Below, piece after piece: positions 9,519 through 19,198 of a stretch of 64,000 bases of DNA. A model generated the notes under the pieces. The model was not told the DNA's origin and made no database searches. It saw only the letters and a program-made list of their open reading frames with translations. Positions within the stretch are counted from its first letter, which is position 1. Each line of letters opens with the position of its first letter. Made by a program: the position numbers and the translations under genes. Origin of the DNA: Neisseria zalophi (GTDB lineage Bacteria; Pseudomonadota; Gammaproteobacteria; Burkholderiales; Neisseriaceae); NCBI RefSeq assembly GCF_008807015.1, contig NZ_CP031700.1:930001-994000 (forward strand), in the 5' to 3' direction.

Positions 9519-11282
9519 TTAAGCAGGCAGAGATTCTTCTGTCGCCCAGAAATCCACCGGTGCATTCACAACGGGTTTGATAATGCCCGTGCGTACGGCA
9601 AAGTCGCCGAATCCTTCGTCTTTCAGACGGCCTGCCGCCCAGGCAGCCAGCCAACCGTCGATAATTTCCAGAATTTCCGGCTCGGTAATATTTTCTTTAA
9701 ACAGACGCGGGATGCGTGTGCCTTCGCGATTACCGCCGACGTGCAGGTTATAGCGGCCGGGCGCTTTGCCGACCATACCGATTTCGGCAAGCATGGCGCG
9801 GCCGCAGCCGTTGGGGCAGCCGGTAACGCGTAATACAATATGCTCTTCAGACAAACCGTGATGGGCAAACAATTCATCGATTTTGTCGATAAATTTCGGC
9901 AGAAAACGCTCGGCTTCGGCCATAGCCAACGGGCAGGTTGGCAGTGAAACGCAGGCCATGCTGTGTTCGCGTTGCGGCGTGGTGGAATCGTTTATCAGTT
10001 TGTGTTCGCGGGCAATGCGTTCGATGGTTTCTTTATCTTCTTCGGATACGTTGGCCACAATCAGATTTTGATTGGCGGTCAGACGGAAATCACCCTTATG
10101 GATTTTGGCGATTTCGCGCACACCGCTTTTCAGGGGGCGATCCGGATAGTCGAGCAGGCGGCCGTTTTCGATAAATAAGGTCAAATGCCATTTTTTATCT
10201 TCACCCTGTACCCAACCGATACGGTCGCCGCGTGATGTGAATTCATAAGGTCGAATCGGTTGGAATTTGGCTTCCATCCGTTTTTCCACTTCGGCAATAA
10301 AGTTGTCGATACCTTTGTTTTGCAGCGTATAGCGGGTTTTGGCGTTTTTACGGTTGCTGCGGTTGCCCCAGTCGCGCTGTACCGATACGACGGCGGCGGC
10401 GCAGTCCAGTGTTTTTTCTAATGGGATAAAACCGAATTCTTGTGCGGTATTGGGGTAGGTTTGGTGGTTGCCGTGTTCCATAGAAAGACCGCCGCCGACC
10501 AATACATTAAAGCCGATCAGGTTGCCGTTTTCACCGATGGCGACAAAGTTCAAATCGTTGGCGTGTAAATCAACATCGTTATGCGGCGGAATGACAACGG
10601 TGGTTTTGAATTTACGTGGCAGATAGTTTTTGCCGAGCACCGGCTCGGTTTGGTCGCCGCTTTTCACGCCGTCTTTAAGCGGTGTGGGCGGCATGGTTTC
10701 GGTGGATTCCACTTTTTCGCCGTCCAGCCAGATTTCGGCATAGGCACGGGTTTTGGGCAGCAGGTGTTCGCTGATTTTTTTCGCCCATTCATAGGCTTGG
10801 CGGTGCAATTTGCTTTCTACCGGATTGGATGTGCACAATACATTGCGGTTAACGTCGCCGGCGGTTGCGATGGAATCCAAGCCGAGGTGGTGCAGCCATT
10901 GGTGCATGGGTTTGATGTCGCTTTTCAATACGCCGTGGTATTGGAAGGTTTGGCGGTTGGTCAGCCGGATACTGCCGTAAAGTGTGTGCTCGTCGGCAAA
11001 TTGGTCGATACCGAGCCATTGTTTGGGCTGGATAATACCGCCGGGCAAGCGGCAGCGCAGCATCACGTTTTTATTCGGCTCCAGTTTTTGTTCGAGGCGC
11101 TCGGCACGGATATCGCGGTCGTCTTGCTCATACATGCCGTGAAAGCGGATAAGCTGAAAGTTGTCGCCTTTGAAGCCGCCGGTGAGCTGTTCTTGTAAGT
11201 CTTCTTTGATGGTGCCTTTCAAATAATCGCTTTGCCCTTTTAGGCGTTCGTTATCGGAAAGTTTTGGGGTTTTATCATTCAT
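9519..11282 (-). CDS. cysI: Sulfite reductase hemoprotein beta-component
   Basis: This 587-residue CysI reduces sulfite to sulfide on a coupled siroheme/[4Fe-4S] centre. The four cluster Cys are at 444 and 450 (ACVSLPTC) and 489 and 493 (GCPNGCG). Their spacing is identical to the E. coli residues 434/440/479/483. Both ferredoxin-like repeats are present and the length fits. AAGGAAC precedes the ATG. It is the last gene of the minus-strand cysG-cysJ-tauD-permease-cysI set, 88 bases after the permease gene. A DUS lies in the coding sequence at 9622-9633. Electrons would come from CysJ in the same locus. Confidence 0.97.
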   Translation of the reverse strand: MNDKTPKLSDNERLKGQSDYLKGTIKEDLQEQLTGGFKGDNFQLIRFHGMYEQDDRDIRAERLEQKLEPNKNVMLRCRLPGGIIQPKQWLGIDQFADEHTLYGSIRLTNRQTFQYHGVLKSDIKPMHQWLHHLGLDSIATAGDVNRNVLCTSNPVESKLHRQAYEWAKKISEHLLPKTRAYAEIWLDGEKVESTETMPPTPLKDGVKSGDQTEPVLGKNYLPRKFKTTVVIPPHNDVDLHANDLNFVAIGENGNLIGFNVLVGGGLSMEHGNHQTYPNTAQEFGFIPLEKTLDCAAAVVSVQRDWGNRSNRKNAKTRYTLQNKGIDNFIAEVEKRMEAKFQPIRPYEFTSRGDRIGWVQGEDKKWHLTLFIENGRLLDYPDRPLKSGVREIAKIHKGDFRLTANQNLIVANVSEEDKETIERIAREHKLINDSTTPQREHSMACVSLPTCPLAMAEAERFLPKFIDKIDELFAHHGLSEEHIVLRVTGCPNGCGRAMLAEIGMVGKAPGRYNLHVGGNREGTRIPRLFKENITEPEILEIIDGWLAAWAAGRLKDEGFGDFAVRTGIIKPVVNAPVDFWATEESLPA

Positions 11283-11370
11283 TATGGTGTTCCTTTAATG
11301 GTAGTCGGCAACAACAGATAAGGATGCCGGTATATATGGTTGTTGGTATGGGCAAGGTGTGTGGTTTGGG

Positions 11371-12726
11371 TTAGCAAGATATCCGGCGGCATCGTAAGGC
11401 AAGGTATGCGAAACATAAACCGAGTATGGTAATGATGATGCCGATGCCACTTATCGATAAGTGGTCGAGTGCGTCGGGCATCAACAGCAAAACAATAAAG
11501 ACGATACTGGTAATCACGGCCAAATAAGCGGAAATAGGATGTTGGGCATTTTTCCTTAAACGAACCAAATCGGCAAAGGCGACATAAAAGAAGCCGATAG
11601 CAATACCGAAAGAGGCGGTATTCACCATATCCGATAGGTGGTTTCTACCCAGCCACGGGGCAAACAAACACAAAATTAAAATCAGCAAACCGGTTCGTTT
11701 TTGAGAAAAACGACGGTCGGGGGCGGTCAACCATGTGGGCAACGCACCTAAATCATGCATGGATTCGAACAACTTGCCGGTGGCCAACATAAAGCCGTTG
11801 ATACCACTGAGAATCGAGCACACCATCGCTGTTGCCAAAATAGCCATGCCCCATGTGCCCGCTATATGGCGGATGCCTTCGCCGGTTGCCCATGGCGAAT
11901 GGGCAATGGCTGCATAATCGAAATTCAGATTCAAGGCGGTTAGATAATTAATGGCCAAATAAAAAAAGCAGCCGGCAGCGATGGAAAATAAAATAATAAA
12001 TTTAGTCTGCGTTTTTGAACGGCTGATTACTTTGGAAAGCTGGGGGGTGGTTTCAAAACCGATATAGGCCCAAGGCATCACGGCAAGCACGGCCAACCAT
12101 GAACCGTTTTCGGAAACCGCATGGTTGGTTTCGGCGGAAACGGAGGGCAGGATATGGTTCGGTGTGGCATATAAAGAGGCGGCCAATAATGCAAACAGCG
12201 ACAAGACCATCAGCAGGGCGATATACAGCTGGGTTCTTGCTCCGGCCCGAAGGCCTTTATAGTTAGTGTAGGAAAACAGGCAGACAACCGCCATACAAAC
12301 GGCGGCTTCGCTGGCATAAACATCCCAACCCGAAATCGTATAAAGGTAGCCGATTTGCCATGACGCGGGTAGAAAGTAGCGCATCAGTAAGGTGATGGCG
12401 GAAATATTCAGGGCAATGATGGCGATATAGCCTGCCAATATACACCAGCTATATATGAGGGCGTGTGTGCGGTTGAGGTGTGTGGCGATCCAGCCGATAC
12501 TGCCCAAACGGCGGTCGGATTCCATTGATGAAAGGTTGATATAAGGCTTGGCGATAAGAACAATCAAGAACGTACCAATAAGAATCGCAGCCGATGAACC
12601 GTATAATTTTGCGTTTAGAAACAAATCGCCGGGCATGACATAAGCACCCCAGCCGATAATGGCGCCGAGGCTGATGGCGATGGCTTCATAAAAAGAGATA
12701 TTTTGTTGCTTGGTAGGTTGGGCCAT
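11371..12726 (-). CDS. APC-family permease in the sulfur locus, candidate taurine/sulfonate importer
   Basis: This 451-residue integral membrane protein has about twelve hydrophobic segments. It shows APC-superfamily signatures: SLGAIIGWGAYVMPG in the first helix (unwound substrate-binding GxxIG region) and PWAYIGFETTPQLSKV in the middle. It has a GGATAA ribosome site before the ATG. It resembles amino acid/amine permeases and I do not recognise a specific substrate. It lies 86 bases after tauD and 88 before cysI on the same strand. No TauABC-type ABC importer is present, so I infer that it may import taurine or a related sulfonate. The family call is firm; the substrate is inference. Confidence 0.85.
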   Translation of the reverse strand: MAQPTKQQNISFYEAIAISLGAIIGWGAYVMPGDLFLNAKLYGSSAAILIGTFLIVLIAKPYINLSSMESDRRLGSIGWIATHLNRTHALIYSWCILAGYIAIIALNISAITLLMRYFLPASWQIGYLYTISGWDVYASEAAVCMAVVCLFSYTNYKGLRAGARTQLYIALLMVLSLFALLAASLYATPNHILPSVSAETNHAVSENGSWLAVLAVMPWAYIGFETTPQLSKVISRSKTQTKFIILFSIAAGCFFYLAINYLTALNLNFDYAAIAHSPWATGEGIRHIAGTWGMAILATAMVCSILSGINGFMLATGKLFESMHDLGALPTWLTAPDRRFSQKRTGLLILILCLFAPWLGRNHLSDMVNTASFGIAIGFFYVAFADLVRLRKNAQHPISAYLAVITSIVFIVLLLMPDALDHLSISGIGIIITILGLCFAYLALRCRRISC

Positions 12727-12738
12727 AATTATCCTCTT

Positions 12739-12793
12739 GGCCGTCTGAAACTATTTATTATTTATATTGAAAGCCGAAGCCTGTTCAGACGGC
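12739..12793. other. Inverted DUS pair between tauD and the permease gene
   Basis: GGCCGTCTGAA at 12739-12749 and TTCAGACGGC at 12784-12793 face each other across 34 bases. The loop is long for a terminator. It may weaken read-through from tauD into the permease gene or act only in DNA uptake. Confidence 0.5.
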
Positions 12794-12812
12794 ATGCTAT
12801 TTCTCTATGGTA

Positions 12813-13676
12813 TCAAGCTGCTAAAGCCGTTTCTTTAAAATACGGCTCGCCGCCGTTTACGGTGGCGCGGTGCATAATGCGGTGTGCGTCGCCATAATCG
12901 AATAAGGCTTTATGTTGGGTGCAGCGGTTGTCCCAAATGGCAACGTCACCCTCCTGCCATTGCCAGCGCAGATGGAATTCGGGTTTGATGGCATGTTGTG
13001 TCAGGAAATTCAGCAGGTCGCGGCCTTCCTCTTCGGGCAAACCGTTAATGCGTGAGGTAAAGCCTTCGCTGACAAACAAAGCCTGCTTGCCGGTTTCGGG
13101 ATGGGTTCTGACTACGGGATGGGTTACCGGCGGGTTTTTGGCGATAACCGCTTCCAGTTTTTGTTTTTCTTCTTCACTCCGCGCAAAACGTTCGGCAGGG
13201 AAAGATAAGCGGATATCGTGTTCGGCCGTGAGTGTTTTCAGTTTTTCCTGCAACTCCGGCTCCAGCGCATCGAATGCCGCCGTTCCGCTGGCCCATAAGG
13301 TATCGCCGCCGTGTTCGGGTATTTTGACGGCTTTTAATACGCAGCCCATCGGCGGGGTTTTGCTGAAAGTAACATCGGTATGCCATAGTTCGTTGTCGCG
13401 TAGGTCCAAAAGATGGCTGTCTAATACGATAATTTCCGGAACATCAGACAGGTGCGGGAAAACCGGATGAATATGCAGGCTGCCGAATTGCCGTGCCAAA
13501 GCCGTTTGTGCAGTAGGCTGAAGTTGTTGGTTACGGAAGAAGATTACTTGGTAATCCAATAATGCCTGTTTGATGGCGGCACGGGTGTCTTCATCAATCC
13601 GGTTTAAGTCGATATCTTGAATAATGGCGCCGATAGTAGGTTTTATCGGGGTGATGTTTAATAGCGATTTCGTCAT
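12813..13676 (-). CDS. tauD: Taurine dioxygenase TauD
   Basis: This 287-residue Fe(II)/2-oxoglutarate dioxygenase converts taurine to aminoacetaldehyde and sulfite. The iron ligands fall at the E. coli TauD positions: His99 and Asp101 in WHTDVTF, and His255 in NRCTQH. Arg266 for 2-oxoglutarate is present. The residues that contact taurine in E. coli TauD (His70, Asn95, Val102, Ser158, Phe159, Arg270) are all present at the same numbers. This supports real taurine specificity rather than a distant alkylsulfatase or herbicide dioxygenase. It sits between cysJ and the permease gene, so the sulfite can pass to CysJI. The ribosome site is weak. Confidence 0.95.
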   Translation of the reverse strand: MTKSLLNITPIKPTIGAIIQDIDLNRIDEDTRAAIKQALLDYQVIFFRNQQLQPTAQTALARQFGSLHIHPVFPHLSDVPEIIVLDSHLLDLRDNELWHTDVTFSKTPPMGCVLKAVKIPEHGGDTLWASGTAAFDALEPELQEKLKTLTAEHDIRLSFPAERFARSEEEKQKLEAVIAKNPPVTHPVVRTHPETGKQALFVSEGFTSRINGLPEEEGRDLLNFLTQHAIKPEFHLRWQWQEGDVAIWDNRCTQHKALFDYGDAHRIMHRATVNGGEPYFKETALAA

Positions 13677-13803
13677 TATTGTACTTTCATCATATTGGTT
13701 TATAGATGGGTTTAATCATAAATTATTGATAAATTAAAAAGAAATAATTTATGATTCATTGCTTATTGCTATCGGTTATAACCATTCGGCAAGGGTGTGC
13801 GTA

Positions 13804-15588
13804 TTAATATACATCGCGACGGTAGCGTTTTTCTTGTCTGAGGTTGTCGAGATACTCTTCTGCATCTTCCTCATTAAAGCCGCCCTCGCGGCTGATAACC
13901 TCTAATAATGCGGCTTCCACATCTTTCGCCATGCGTGCGGCATCACCGCAAACATAGAGGTAGGCGCCGTCTTGCAGCCACTGCCATACATCGGCGGCGT
14001 TTTCCCTGATTTTGTCTTGCACATAGATTTTTTCTTTCTGATCGCGCGACCATGCAAAGCTGTATTTGTGCAGATAGCCGTCTTTCGCCAAGGTTTGCCA
14101 TTCGGTTTGGTAAAGGAAATCTTCGGAAAAATGCGGATTACCGAAAATCAGCCAGTTTTTACCTTCAGCCTCGGTGGCGGCGCGTTGCTGCATAAAGGCA
14201 CGGAAAGGGGCGATGCCTGTTCCGGCGCCAATCATAATAATCGGGGTGTTCGGGTTTTCAGGCAGTCTGAATGAAGGGTTGTGCTCGATAAACACACGTA
14301 CCGAGCCATCTTCTTCCAAACGCTCGGTCAGATAGCCGGATGCGCCGCCGGTATAGGTTTTGTCGTTATAGTTATAGCGAAGTGTGCCGACGGTAAGATG
14401 AACTTCTTCGCCGGCTTCCTCCGGTGCTGAGGCAATGGAATACAAACGCGGTGAAATAGGGCGTAATAAGCCGCTTAATTCGGTGGCCGTGAGTTTGGCC
14501 GGATATTTTTCTACCAATCCGGCAATCGGGTTGGTGGCAATAAAGCCGTGTAAGTCTGCGGCTACGGCAGCGGAAAGCTCACCGTTACCGGCCAGTTCGG
14601 CATAGCCTTTGGTGAATTGCGGTGTGTTTTGTGTGATTTCCAAATCGTGAATCAGGGCATCACGGATGGTTTTGGTTTGGGTGTTGAGTTCGATGGTTTC
14701 CGAACCGTCAAGTTGTACGGCAGCCAAAATACTGTCGACCAAGGCCGTATCATTATCAAACCATATGCCCAAAGTATCGCCTGCGCGGTATTGCAAGCCG
14801 GAGCCGGTTAAATCCAATTCGATATGGCGGACATCTTTATCTGAATAGCGGCCGGTAATTTTTTGGCGAACCAATAATGGGGCGGGGAAAGGGTTTTCTT
14901 TATGGAATAAGCTTGGGGTGTGTATCTCGTTTGATGCATCAATGGCAACACTATTGTTGGCGGTTGCGCTGCCGGCTTGTTCTTCGACAATCGGTACGAT
15001 TTTTTCCAGCCAGGCGGCGGCGGTTGCTTGGAAGTCCAAATCACAATCCGTACGCTCGGCTAGGCGTGTGCCGCCTAATTCGGCTAAGCGAGCATCAAAG
15101 ATATTGCCGGCCGCACAAAATTGCGGATAACTGGAATCGCCCAAGCCGAGCACGGCAAACTTGAGGCCGTTTAAATTCGGGGCTTTTTTGCCGGTTAGGA
15201 ATTTGTGCAGGCTAACGGCTTCTTCGGGCGGTTCGCCTTCGCCTTGTGTGGAGGTAACCAATAAGAGCAATTTTTCATCGGCCAATTGTTTGGTTTTGTA
15301 GTCACCTGCGTGAATATGCGATACCGATAAACCGGCGGCTTTTAAGCGTGCGGTTAAGTCGTCGGCGATTTGGCGGGCATTGCCTGTTTGGGAGGCAGAT
15401 AAAACGGTGATTTTTAAGGCTTCGGCAGTGGGTGCGGCAGCCGTGGCTGGTGTTTGGGTTGCGGTATTTACGGCAGCAGGCAAGGCAGTGCCGTCTGATT
15501 TTGCCCAACACCAACCTGAAAGCCAAGCCAGTTGTTGCGGGGTTAGGTTTTGTAGGGCTTGCATCAATTCCGTAGGAATGGCATTCAT
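13804..15588 (-). CDS. cysJ: Sulfite reductase [NADPH] flavoprotein alpha-component
   Basis: This 594-residue CysJ has an N-terminal flavodoxin domain (about 55-200, FMN loop VLSASQTGNARQIADDL and STQGEGEPPEEA). It is followed by an FAD domain (RLYSIASAPEEAGEEVHLTVG, with RxYS for FAD) and an NADPH domain (GAGTGIAPFRAFMQQR, YVCGDAARMAKDVE), ending in KRYRRDVY. It passes NADPH electrons to CysI. AAGGAAA precedes the ATG. It lies 75 bases after cysG and 127 before tauD. Length and motif order match E. coli CysJ (599). Confidence 0.97.
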   Translation of the reverse strand: MNAIPTELMQALQNLTPQQLAWLSGWCWAKSDGTALPAAVNTATQTPATAAAPTAEALKITVLSASQTGNARQIADDLTARLKAAGLSVSHIHAGDYKTKQLADEKLLLLVTSTQGEGEPPEEAVSLHKFLTGKKAPNLNGLKFAVLGLGDSSYPQFCAAGNIFDARLAELGGTRLAERTDCDLDFQATAAAWLEKIVPIVEEQAGSATANNSVAIDASNEIHTPSLFHKENPFPAPLLVRQKITGRYSDKDVRHIELDLTGSGLQYRAGDTLGIWFDNDTALVDSILAAVQLDGSETIELNTQTKTIRDALIHDLEITQNTPQFTKGYAELAGNGELSAAVAADLHGFIATNPIAGLVEKYPAKLTATELSGLLRPISPRLYSIASAPEEAGEEVHLTVGTLRYNYNDKTYTGGASGYLTERLEEDGSVRVFIEHNPSFRLPENPNTPIIMIGAGTGIAPFRAFMQQRAATEAEGKNWLIFGNPHFSEDFLYQTEWQTLAKDGYLHKYSFAWSRDQKEKIYVQDKIRENAADVWQWLQDGAYLYVCGDAARMAKDVEAALLEVISREGGFNEEDAEEYLDNLRQEKRYRRDVY

Positions 15589-15663
15589 GGCGTTTCCTTG
15601 TATTTTTATATTGAATTAAAGTTTTAGAATATCGAGGGATAATGCGCCTGTTGTTATTATTTT

Positions 15664-17088
15664 TCAGGCGGCCAAAATAGTGGCGTTAGAACGACTTGCC
15701 GGTTGTTCCGCCTGCGCGGTGCCAAACCAAGCCAACTCTTGTCGGAGTGCGGCGGTTTCCCCGATAACCATCAAAGCAGGGCTTTCGGCTTGGGCGGCAA
15801 GCTCGGGTAAATCTTTCAGACGGCCTGAGTAAACTTTTTGCTCGGGTAGGGTGCCTTTGCTGATAACGGCAGCCGGAGTGTCGCCGCTGCGACCGTTTGC
15901 CATCAGTCCGGCGGCCAGTTCGGCAGCTTTGATGGTGCCCATATACACCACTAAAGTTTGATTGCCTTGCGCTAATGTCGACCAAGACAATGTTTTGCCG
16001 TCGACACGGCAGTGTCCCGTGATGAACATGGCGGTTTGTGCGTGGTCGCGGTGGGTGAGCGGAATACCGGCATAAGCGGTTGCGCCTAAGGCCGCAGTAA
16101 TGCCCGGTACGACTTCAAAGGTGATACCGGCGGCTTTCAAGGTTTCCAATTCTTCGCCGCCACGTCCGAATACGAACGGATCGCCGCCTTTTAAGCGCAC
16201 CACACGTTTACCTTGCCGAGCCAGTTCGACCAGCATACGGTTGGTTTCTTCTTGGCGAACGTGATGATTGCCCGCCCGTTTGCCGACAAAAATCTTTTCG
16301 GCATCGCGTCGAACCAATTCCAATACTTGTTCGGATACCAGTGCGTCATACAACACCACATCGGCAGCTTGGATTTTTTGCAAGCCTTTGAGTGTCAACA
16401 ATCCGGCATCACCCGGCCCAGCGCCGACCAAAGTGACTTCGCCCTGATTGGGTTGGGGGGCACTGAGTTGCTCTGCTAGAAAAGCATCCGCTTCGTCTGG
16501 CTGATGGGTGGCGGTTAGATGTTGGAAAGTCGGGGCGGCGAATAGGCGTTCCCAAAAGCGGCGGCGTTGGCTGATAGAAGGTAGGGCTTCTTTAACCCGT
16601 TGCCGCCATCTTGCTGCGGTTTGTGCCATTTGGCCGAGATTTTGCGGCAGCAGGGCTTCGAGTTTTTCTCGGAGCAGTCTGGCCAACACGGGGGCGGTGC
16701 CGCCGCTGGAAATGGCGAGCTGTATCGGGCTGCGGTCGATAATGGCCGGAAAGATAAAATTGCAATGGGCTTGGTCGTCTACCGTATTGCACAACCGTTG
16801 TTTGGCTTCGGCAGCATCGAAAACGCGGCGGTTGAGTGCGGCATCGTCGGTAGCGGCAATCACGAGATAAACGTTATCTAATTGGCTTTCGCTGAAATCC
16901 CGCCCCAGCCATTGCACGTTGCCTGATGTGTGTTGTGTTTGGAGTGTTGTGCTCAGTTGTTTGGCAACGATGCTGACTCGGGCACCGGCTTTCAGCAGCA
17001 TATCGACTTTGCGTTGGGCGACAGTGCCGCCGCCGACGACCAATACGGGGCGGTTTTTCAGACTGGTAAAAATCGGTAGGTAGTCCAT
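15664..17088 (-). CDS. cysG: Siroheme synthase CysG (bifunctional)
   Basis: This 474-residue fusion makes siroheme from uroporphyrinogen III. The N-terminal half (1-about 205) is the precorrin-2 dehydrogenase/ferrochelatase part, with [13 protein letters not shown] for NAD. The C-terminal half (about 215-460) is the SAM-dependent methyltransferase, with [34 protein letters not shown] and [13 protein letters not shown]. Siroheme is the CysI cofactor, which explains its place as the first gene of the locus. A DUS lies in the coding sequence at 15815-15826. Gln/Ala-rich ends make it slightly longer than the E. coli protein. Confidence 0.97.
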   Translation of the reverse strand: MDYLPIFTSLKNRPVLVVGGGTVAQRKVDMLLKAGARVSIVAKQLSTTLQTQHTSGNVQWLGRDFSESQLDNVYLVIAATDDAALNRRVFDAAEAKQRLCNTVDDQAHCNFIFPAIIDRSPIQLAISSGGTAPVLARLLREKLEALLPQNLGQMAQTAARWRQRVKEALPSISQRRRFWERLFAAPTFQHLTATHQPDEADAFLAEQLSAPQPNQGEVTLVGAGPGDAGLLTLKGLQKIQAADVVLYDALVSEQVLELVRRDAEKIFVGKRAGNHHVRQEETNRMLVELARQGKRVVRLKGGDPFVFGRGGEELETLKAAGITFEVVPGITAALGATAYAGIPLTHRDHAQTAMFITGHCRVDGKTLSWSTLAQGNQTLVVYMGTIKAAELAAGLMANGRSGDTPAAVISKGTLPEQKVYSGRLKDLPELAAQAESPALMVIGETAALRQELAWFGTAQAEQPASRSNATILAA

Positions 17089-17329
17089 GTGTGCTTTCTT
17101 ATTTTTTGAGATGGTTTTTATTAAGTGTTTGGGGGCAGATATTAAGTAAAGAAATAAAATTCTGGAAATAATGTTTTTTTTTATAGATAGAATTAAAAGA
17201 TATAAGGCCGTCTGAAAGGCGGTGCCCCGCTTGTTTGAGGATGTATGGTTTTGGGTATTGTTTCGCTGAGTATTAACGGGGAAATGGCTGTTGATTGAAA
17301 CTTTGTAGAATCATTAAGTTGTTTGGCGA

Positions 17330-17335
17330 TATAAT
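17330..17335 (+). promoter_or_regulatory. Likely -10 box of prmB
   Basis: A consensus TATAAT lies 31 bases before the prmB start. The -35 region is poor. The 278-base divergent gap between cysG and prmB also holds a single DUS at about 17204-17216. I see no clear cysG promoter or CysB-type site. Confidence 0.5.
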
Positions 17336-17366
17336 CGCGTTTTTCTAAATAGAACAGAGATTTTTT

Positions 17367-18281
17367 ATGTTTGCCGAAGCAGCCAAACAGTTTTCGACAG
17401 TGCGCGATTTATTGCGTTTTGCCGTCAGCCGATTTAATGAAGCGGGTTTGTATTTCGGGCATGGTAGCGATAATGCCCATGATGAAGCGGCTTATTTGAT
17501 TTTGCACACCCTGCATTTGCCTTTGGATATATTAGATCCGTATTTGGATGCGGTATTGCTGCAAAGTGAAAAAGAACAGGTGCTGGCGTTGATTGAGCAA
17601 CGGGTGAAAACCCGTGTTCCTGTCGCTTATCTGACCCATCAGGCATGGCAGGGTGATTTTGATTTTTATGTGGATGAACGGGTGATTGTGCCGCGTTCGT
17701 TTATTTACGAACTGTTGGGCGAGCGTTTGCAACCGTGGATAGAGCATGAAGAATTAGTTCACCGTGCACTTGATTTGTGTACCGGCAGCGGTTGTTTGGC
17801 GGTTCAGATGGCCTATCATTATCCGGCTGCCGAAATTGATGCGGTGGATTTGAGTCTGGATGCATTGGAAGTGGCGGCTATTAATGTTGAAGATTATGAT
17901 TTAAAAGACAGAATTAACCTGATTCATACGGATTTATTTGAGGGTTTGGAAGATACATACGATTTAATCGTATCCAATCCGCCTTATGTGGATGAAGAAT
18001 CGGTTGAGGCATTGCCGCCGGAATATCTGCATGAACCTGAATTGGCATTGGGCAGCGGTTCGGACGGTTTGGACGCGACCCGTGAAATTCTTTTACAAGC
18101 AGCAAAATTCCTGAACCCGAAAGGTGTGCTATTGGTTGAAATCGGGCATAACCGCGATGTGTTGGAAGCCGCTTATCCCGAACTGCCGTTTACTTGGATG
18201 GAAACCAGCGGTGGCGACGGTTTTGTATTCCTTTTGACCCGCGAGCAGTTATTGGGGCAAAACGATCAGGGCGAATGGTAG
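17367..18281 (+). CDS. prmB: Ribosomal protein L3 N5-glutamine methyltransferase PrmB
   Basis: This 304-residue HemK-family SAM methyltransferase has an N-terminal helical domain (1-about 110). The Rossmann domain carries LDLCTGSGCLAVQMA (SAM motif I, near 136), the acidic DLS of motif II and the diagnostic SNPPYVDEESV near 208, where NPPY holds the substrate glutamine. PrmB modifies L3. Length (E. coli 310) and the N-terminal region favour PrmB over PrmC, which is usually shorter and sits beside prfA. It is monocistronic and convergent with the Nudix gene. Confidence 0.92.
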   Translation: MFAEAAKQFSTVRDLLRFAVSRFNEAGLYFGHGSDNAHDEAAYLILHTLHLPLDILDPYLDAVLLQSEKEQVLALIEQRVKTRVPVAYLTHQAWQGDFDFYVDERVIVPRSFIYELLGERLQPWIEHEELVHRALDLCTGSGCLAVQMAYHYPAAEIDAVDLSLDALEVAAINVEDYDLKDRINLIHTDLFEGLEDTYDLIVSNPPYVDEESVEALPPEYLHEPELALGSGSDGLDATREILLQAAKFLNPKGVLLVEIGHNRDVLEAAYPELPFTWMETSGGDGFVFLLTREQLLGQNDQGEW

Positions 18282-18308
18282 ATGGGAGTATTGAATACAA
18301 AGCATTAA

Positions 18309-18332
18309 GCCGTCTGAAAAGTTTCAGACGGC
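18309..18332. terminator. Inverted DUS terminator between prmB and the Nudix gene
   Basis: GCCGTCTGAAA and TTTCAGACGGC pair with a two-base loop. It lies between convergent genes and can stop transcription from both sides. Confidence 0.75.
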
Positions 18333-18377
18333 CTATGGTTTGTTTCGATAATTTAAAATCGGCTATAAAGTATTTGT

Positions 18378-18980
18378 TTAAGCGGTTTGGCGGTATTGGC
18401 TGTAACGGTCTGCCAAATCGTAAAGAATCATGGCGGTCAGCCCCCAGATATCGTAATTTAAATAGGGCAGTGCCGGAGTATTGATGTGTGTGCCGCTATA
18501 TTGAAGTTTGCGTTTGGCGTAGGCGGATTTATCGAGTGCCAATGTGAGGGGTAGGTAAAAAATTTCTTCTACTTCATCGCTGTTCGGCGTGGTTTGCGGG
18601 CTGGTCGTACAGAGGGCGGGTATCGGCGAAACGGCATAACCGGACGGGGTGTAATAAGCCGGAAAGGGTGCAAACGTTTCCCAGTATTGTGTTTGAATGC
18701 CGGTTTCTTCCCATGTTTCGCGCAGTGCGGTATCGGTGATGCTGTTATCTTCTTGATCACGGCTGCCGCCGGCTAGAGCAATCTGCCCAGCATGGTTTGA
18801 AAGGGCTGCGGAACGTTTGGTTAACAGAACCTGCCATTGTTGTTCGCGGAAAACCACAGCCAACAAAACGGCCGCTTCGCGCATCGGTATGTTGTTAAGT
18901 AATGTATTCCTACGGCGGCCGGTTTCGGCCGGATAGTGCGCGGCTTGTGTAAAAAAATGAGTTAATTCGTTATAAGTCAT
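18378..18980 (-). CDS. CoA pyrophosphatase-type Nudix hydrolase
   Basis: This 200-residue protein is of the NudL/PCD1 class, which cleaves CoA to 3',5'-ADP and phosphopantetheine. The CoA signature LLTKRSAALSNHAGQIALAGG near residue 52 is followed by a Nudix box ending LRETWEETGI, with the longer spacing and Asp typical of this class. The usual FPGG at the junction reads LAGG, an unusual substitution next to the metal site. I chose the ATG at 18980 (MTYNEL) because 11 extra residues from 19013 would overlap a DUS-like stretch. It is convergent with prmB and divergent from the TPR gene. Confidence 0.85.
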   Translation of the reverse strand: MTYNELTHFFTQAAHYPAETGRRRNTLLNNIPMREAAVLLAVVFREQQWQVLLTKRSAALSNHAGQIALAGGSRDQEDNSITDTALRETWEETGIQTQYWETFAPFPAYYTPSGYAVSPIPALCTTSPQTTPNSDEVEEIFYLPLTLALDKSAYAKRKLQYSGTHINTPALPYLNYDIWGLTAMILYDLADRYSQYRQTA

Positions 18981-19198
18981 TATGCTGGTGTTGCCAATGG
19001 TTTCAGACGGCATGTATGTTTAAATTTTTTGTCTGGTGGTTGTTTATCATTATGATAGTCGCAATATCAACAAAGCCGGCAGCTTGTGATAAAGTATCAC
19101 TCATGTTTATCAATAAAAGTATCGCACATCTTTATATCGGAATACAGGCCGTCTGAAAAATGGCCTGTTTATCCACATACAACATTGAAGGAAGTATT

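Noticed and set aside
10581..11198. 205-codon open frame opposite cysI
   Set aside because: It is a long antisense shadow of a conserved gene, with composition set by cysI codons and no ribosome site or family match.
12919..13470. 183-codon open frame opposite tauD
   Set aside because: It is antisense to a gene whose catalytic residues are all intact; Ser/Arg-rich shadow composition.
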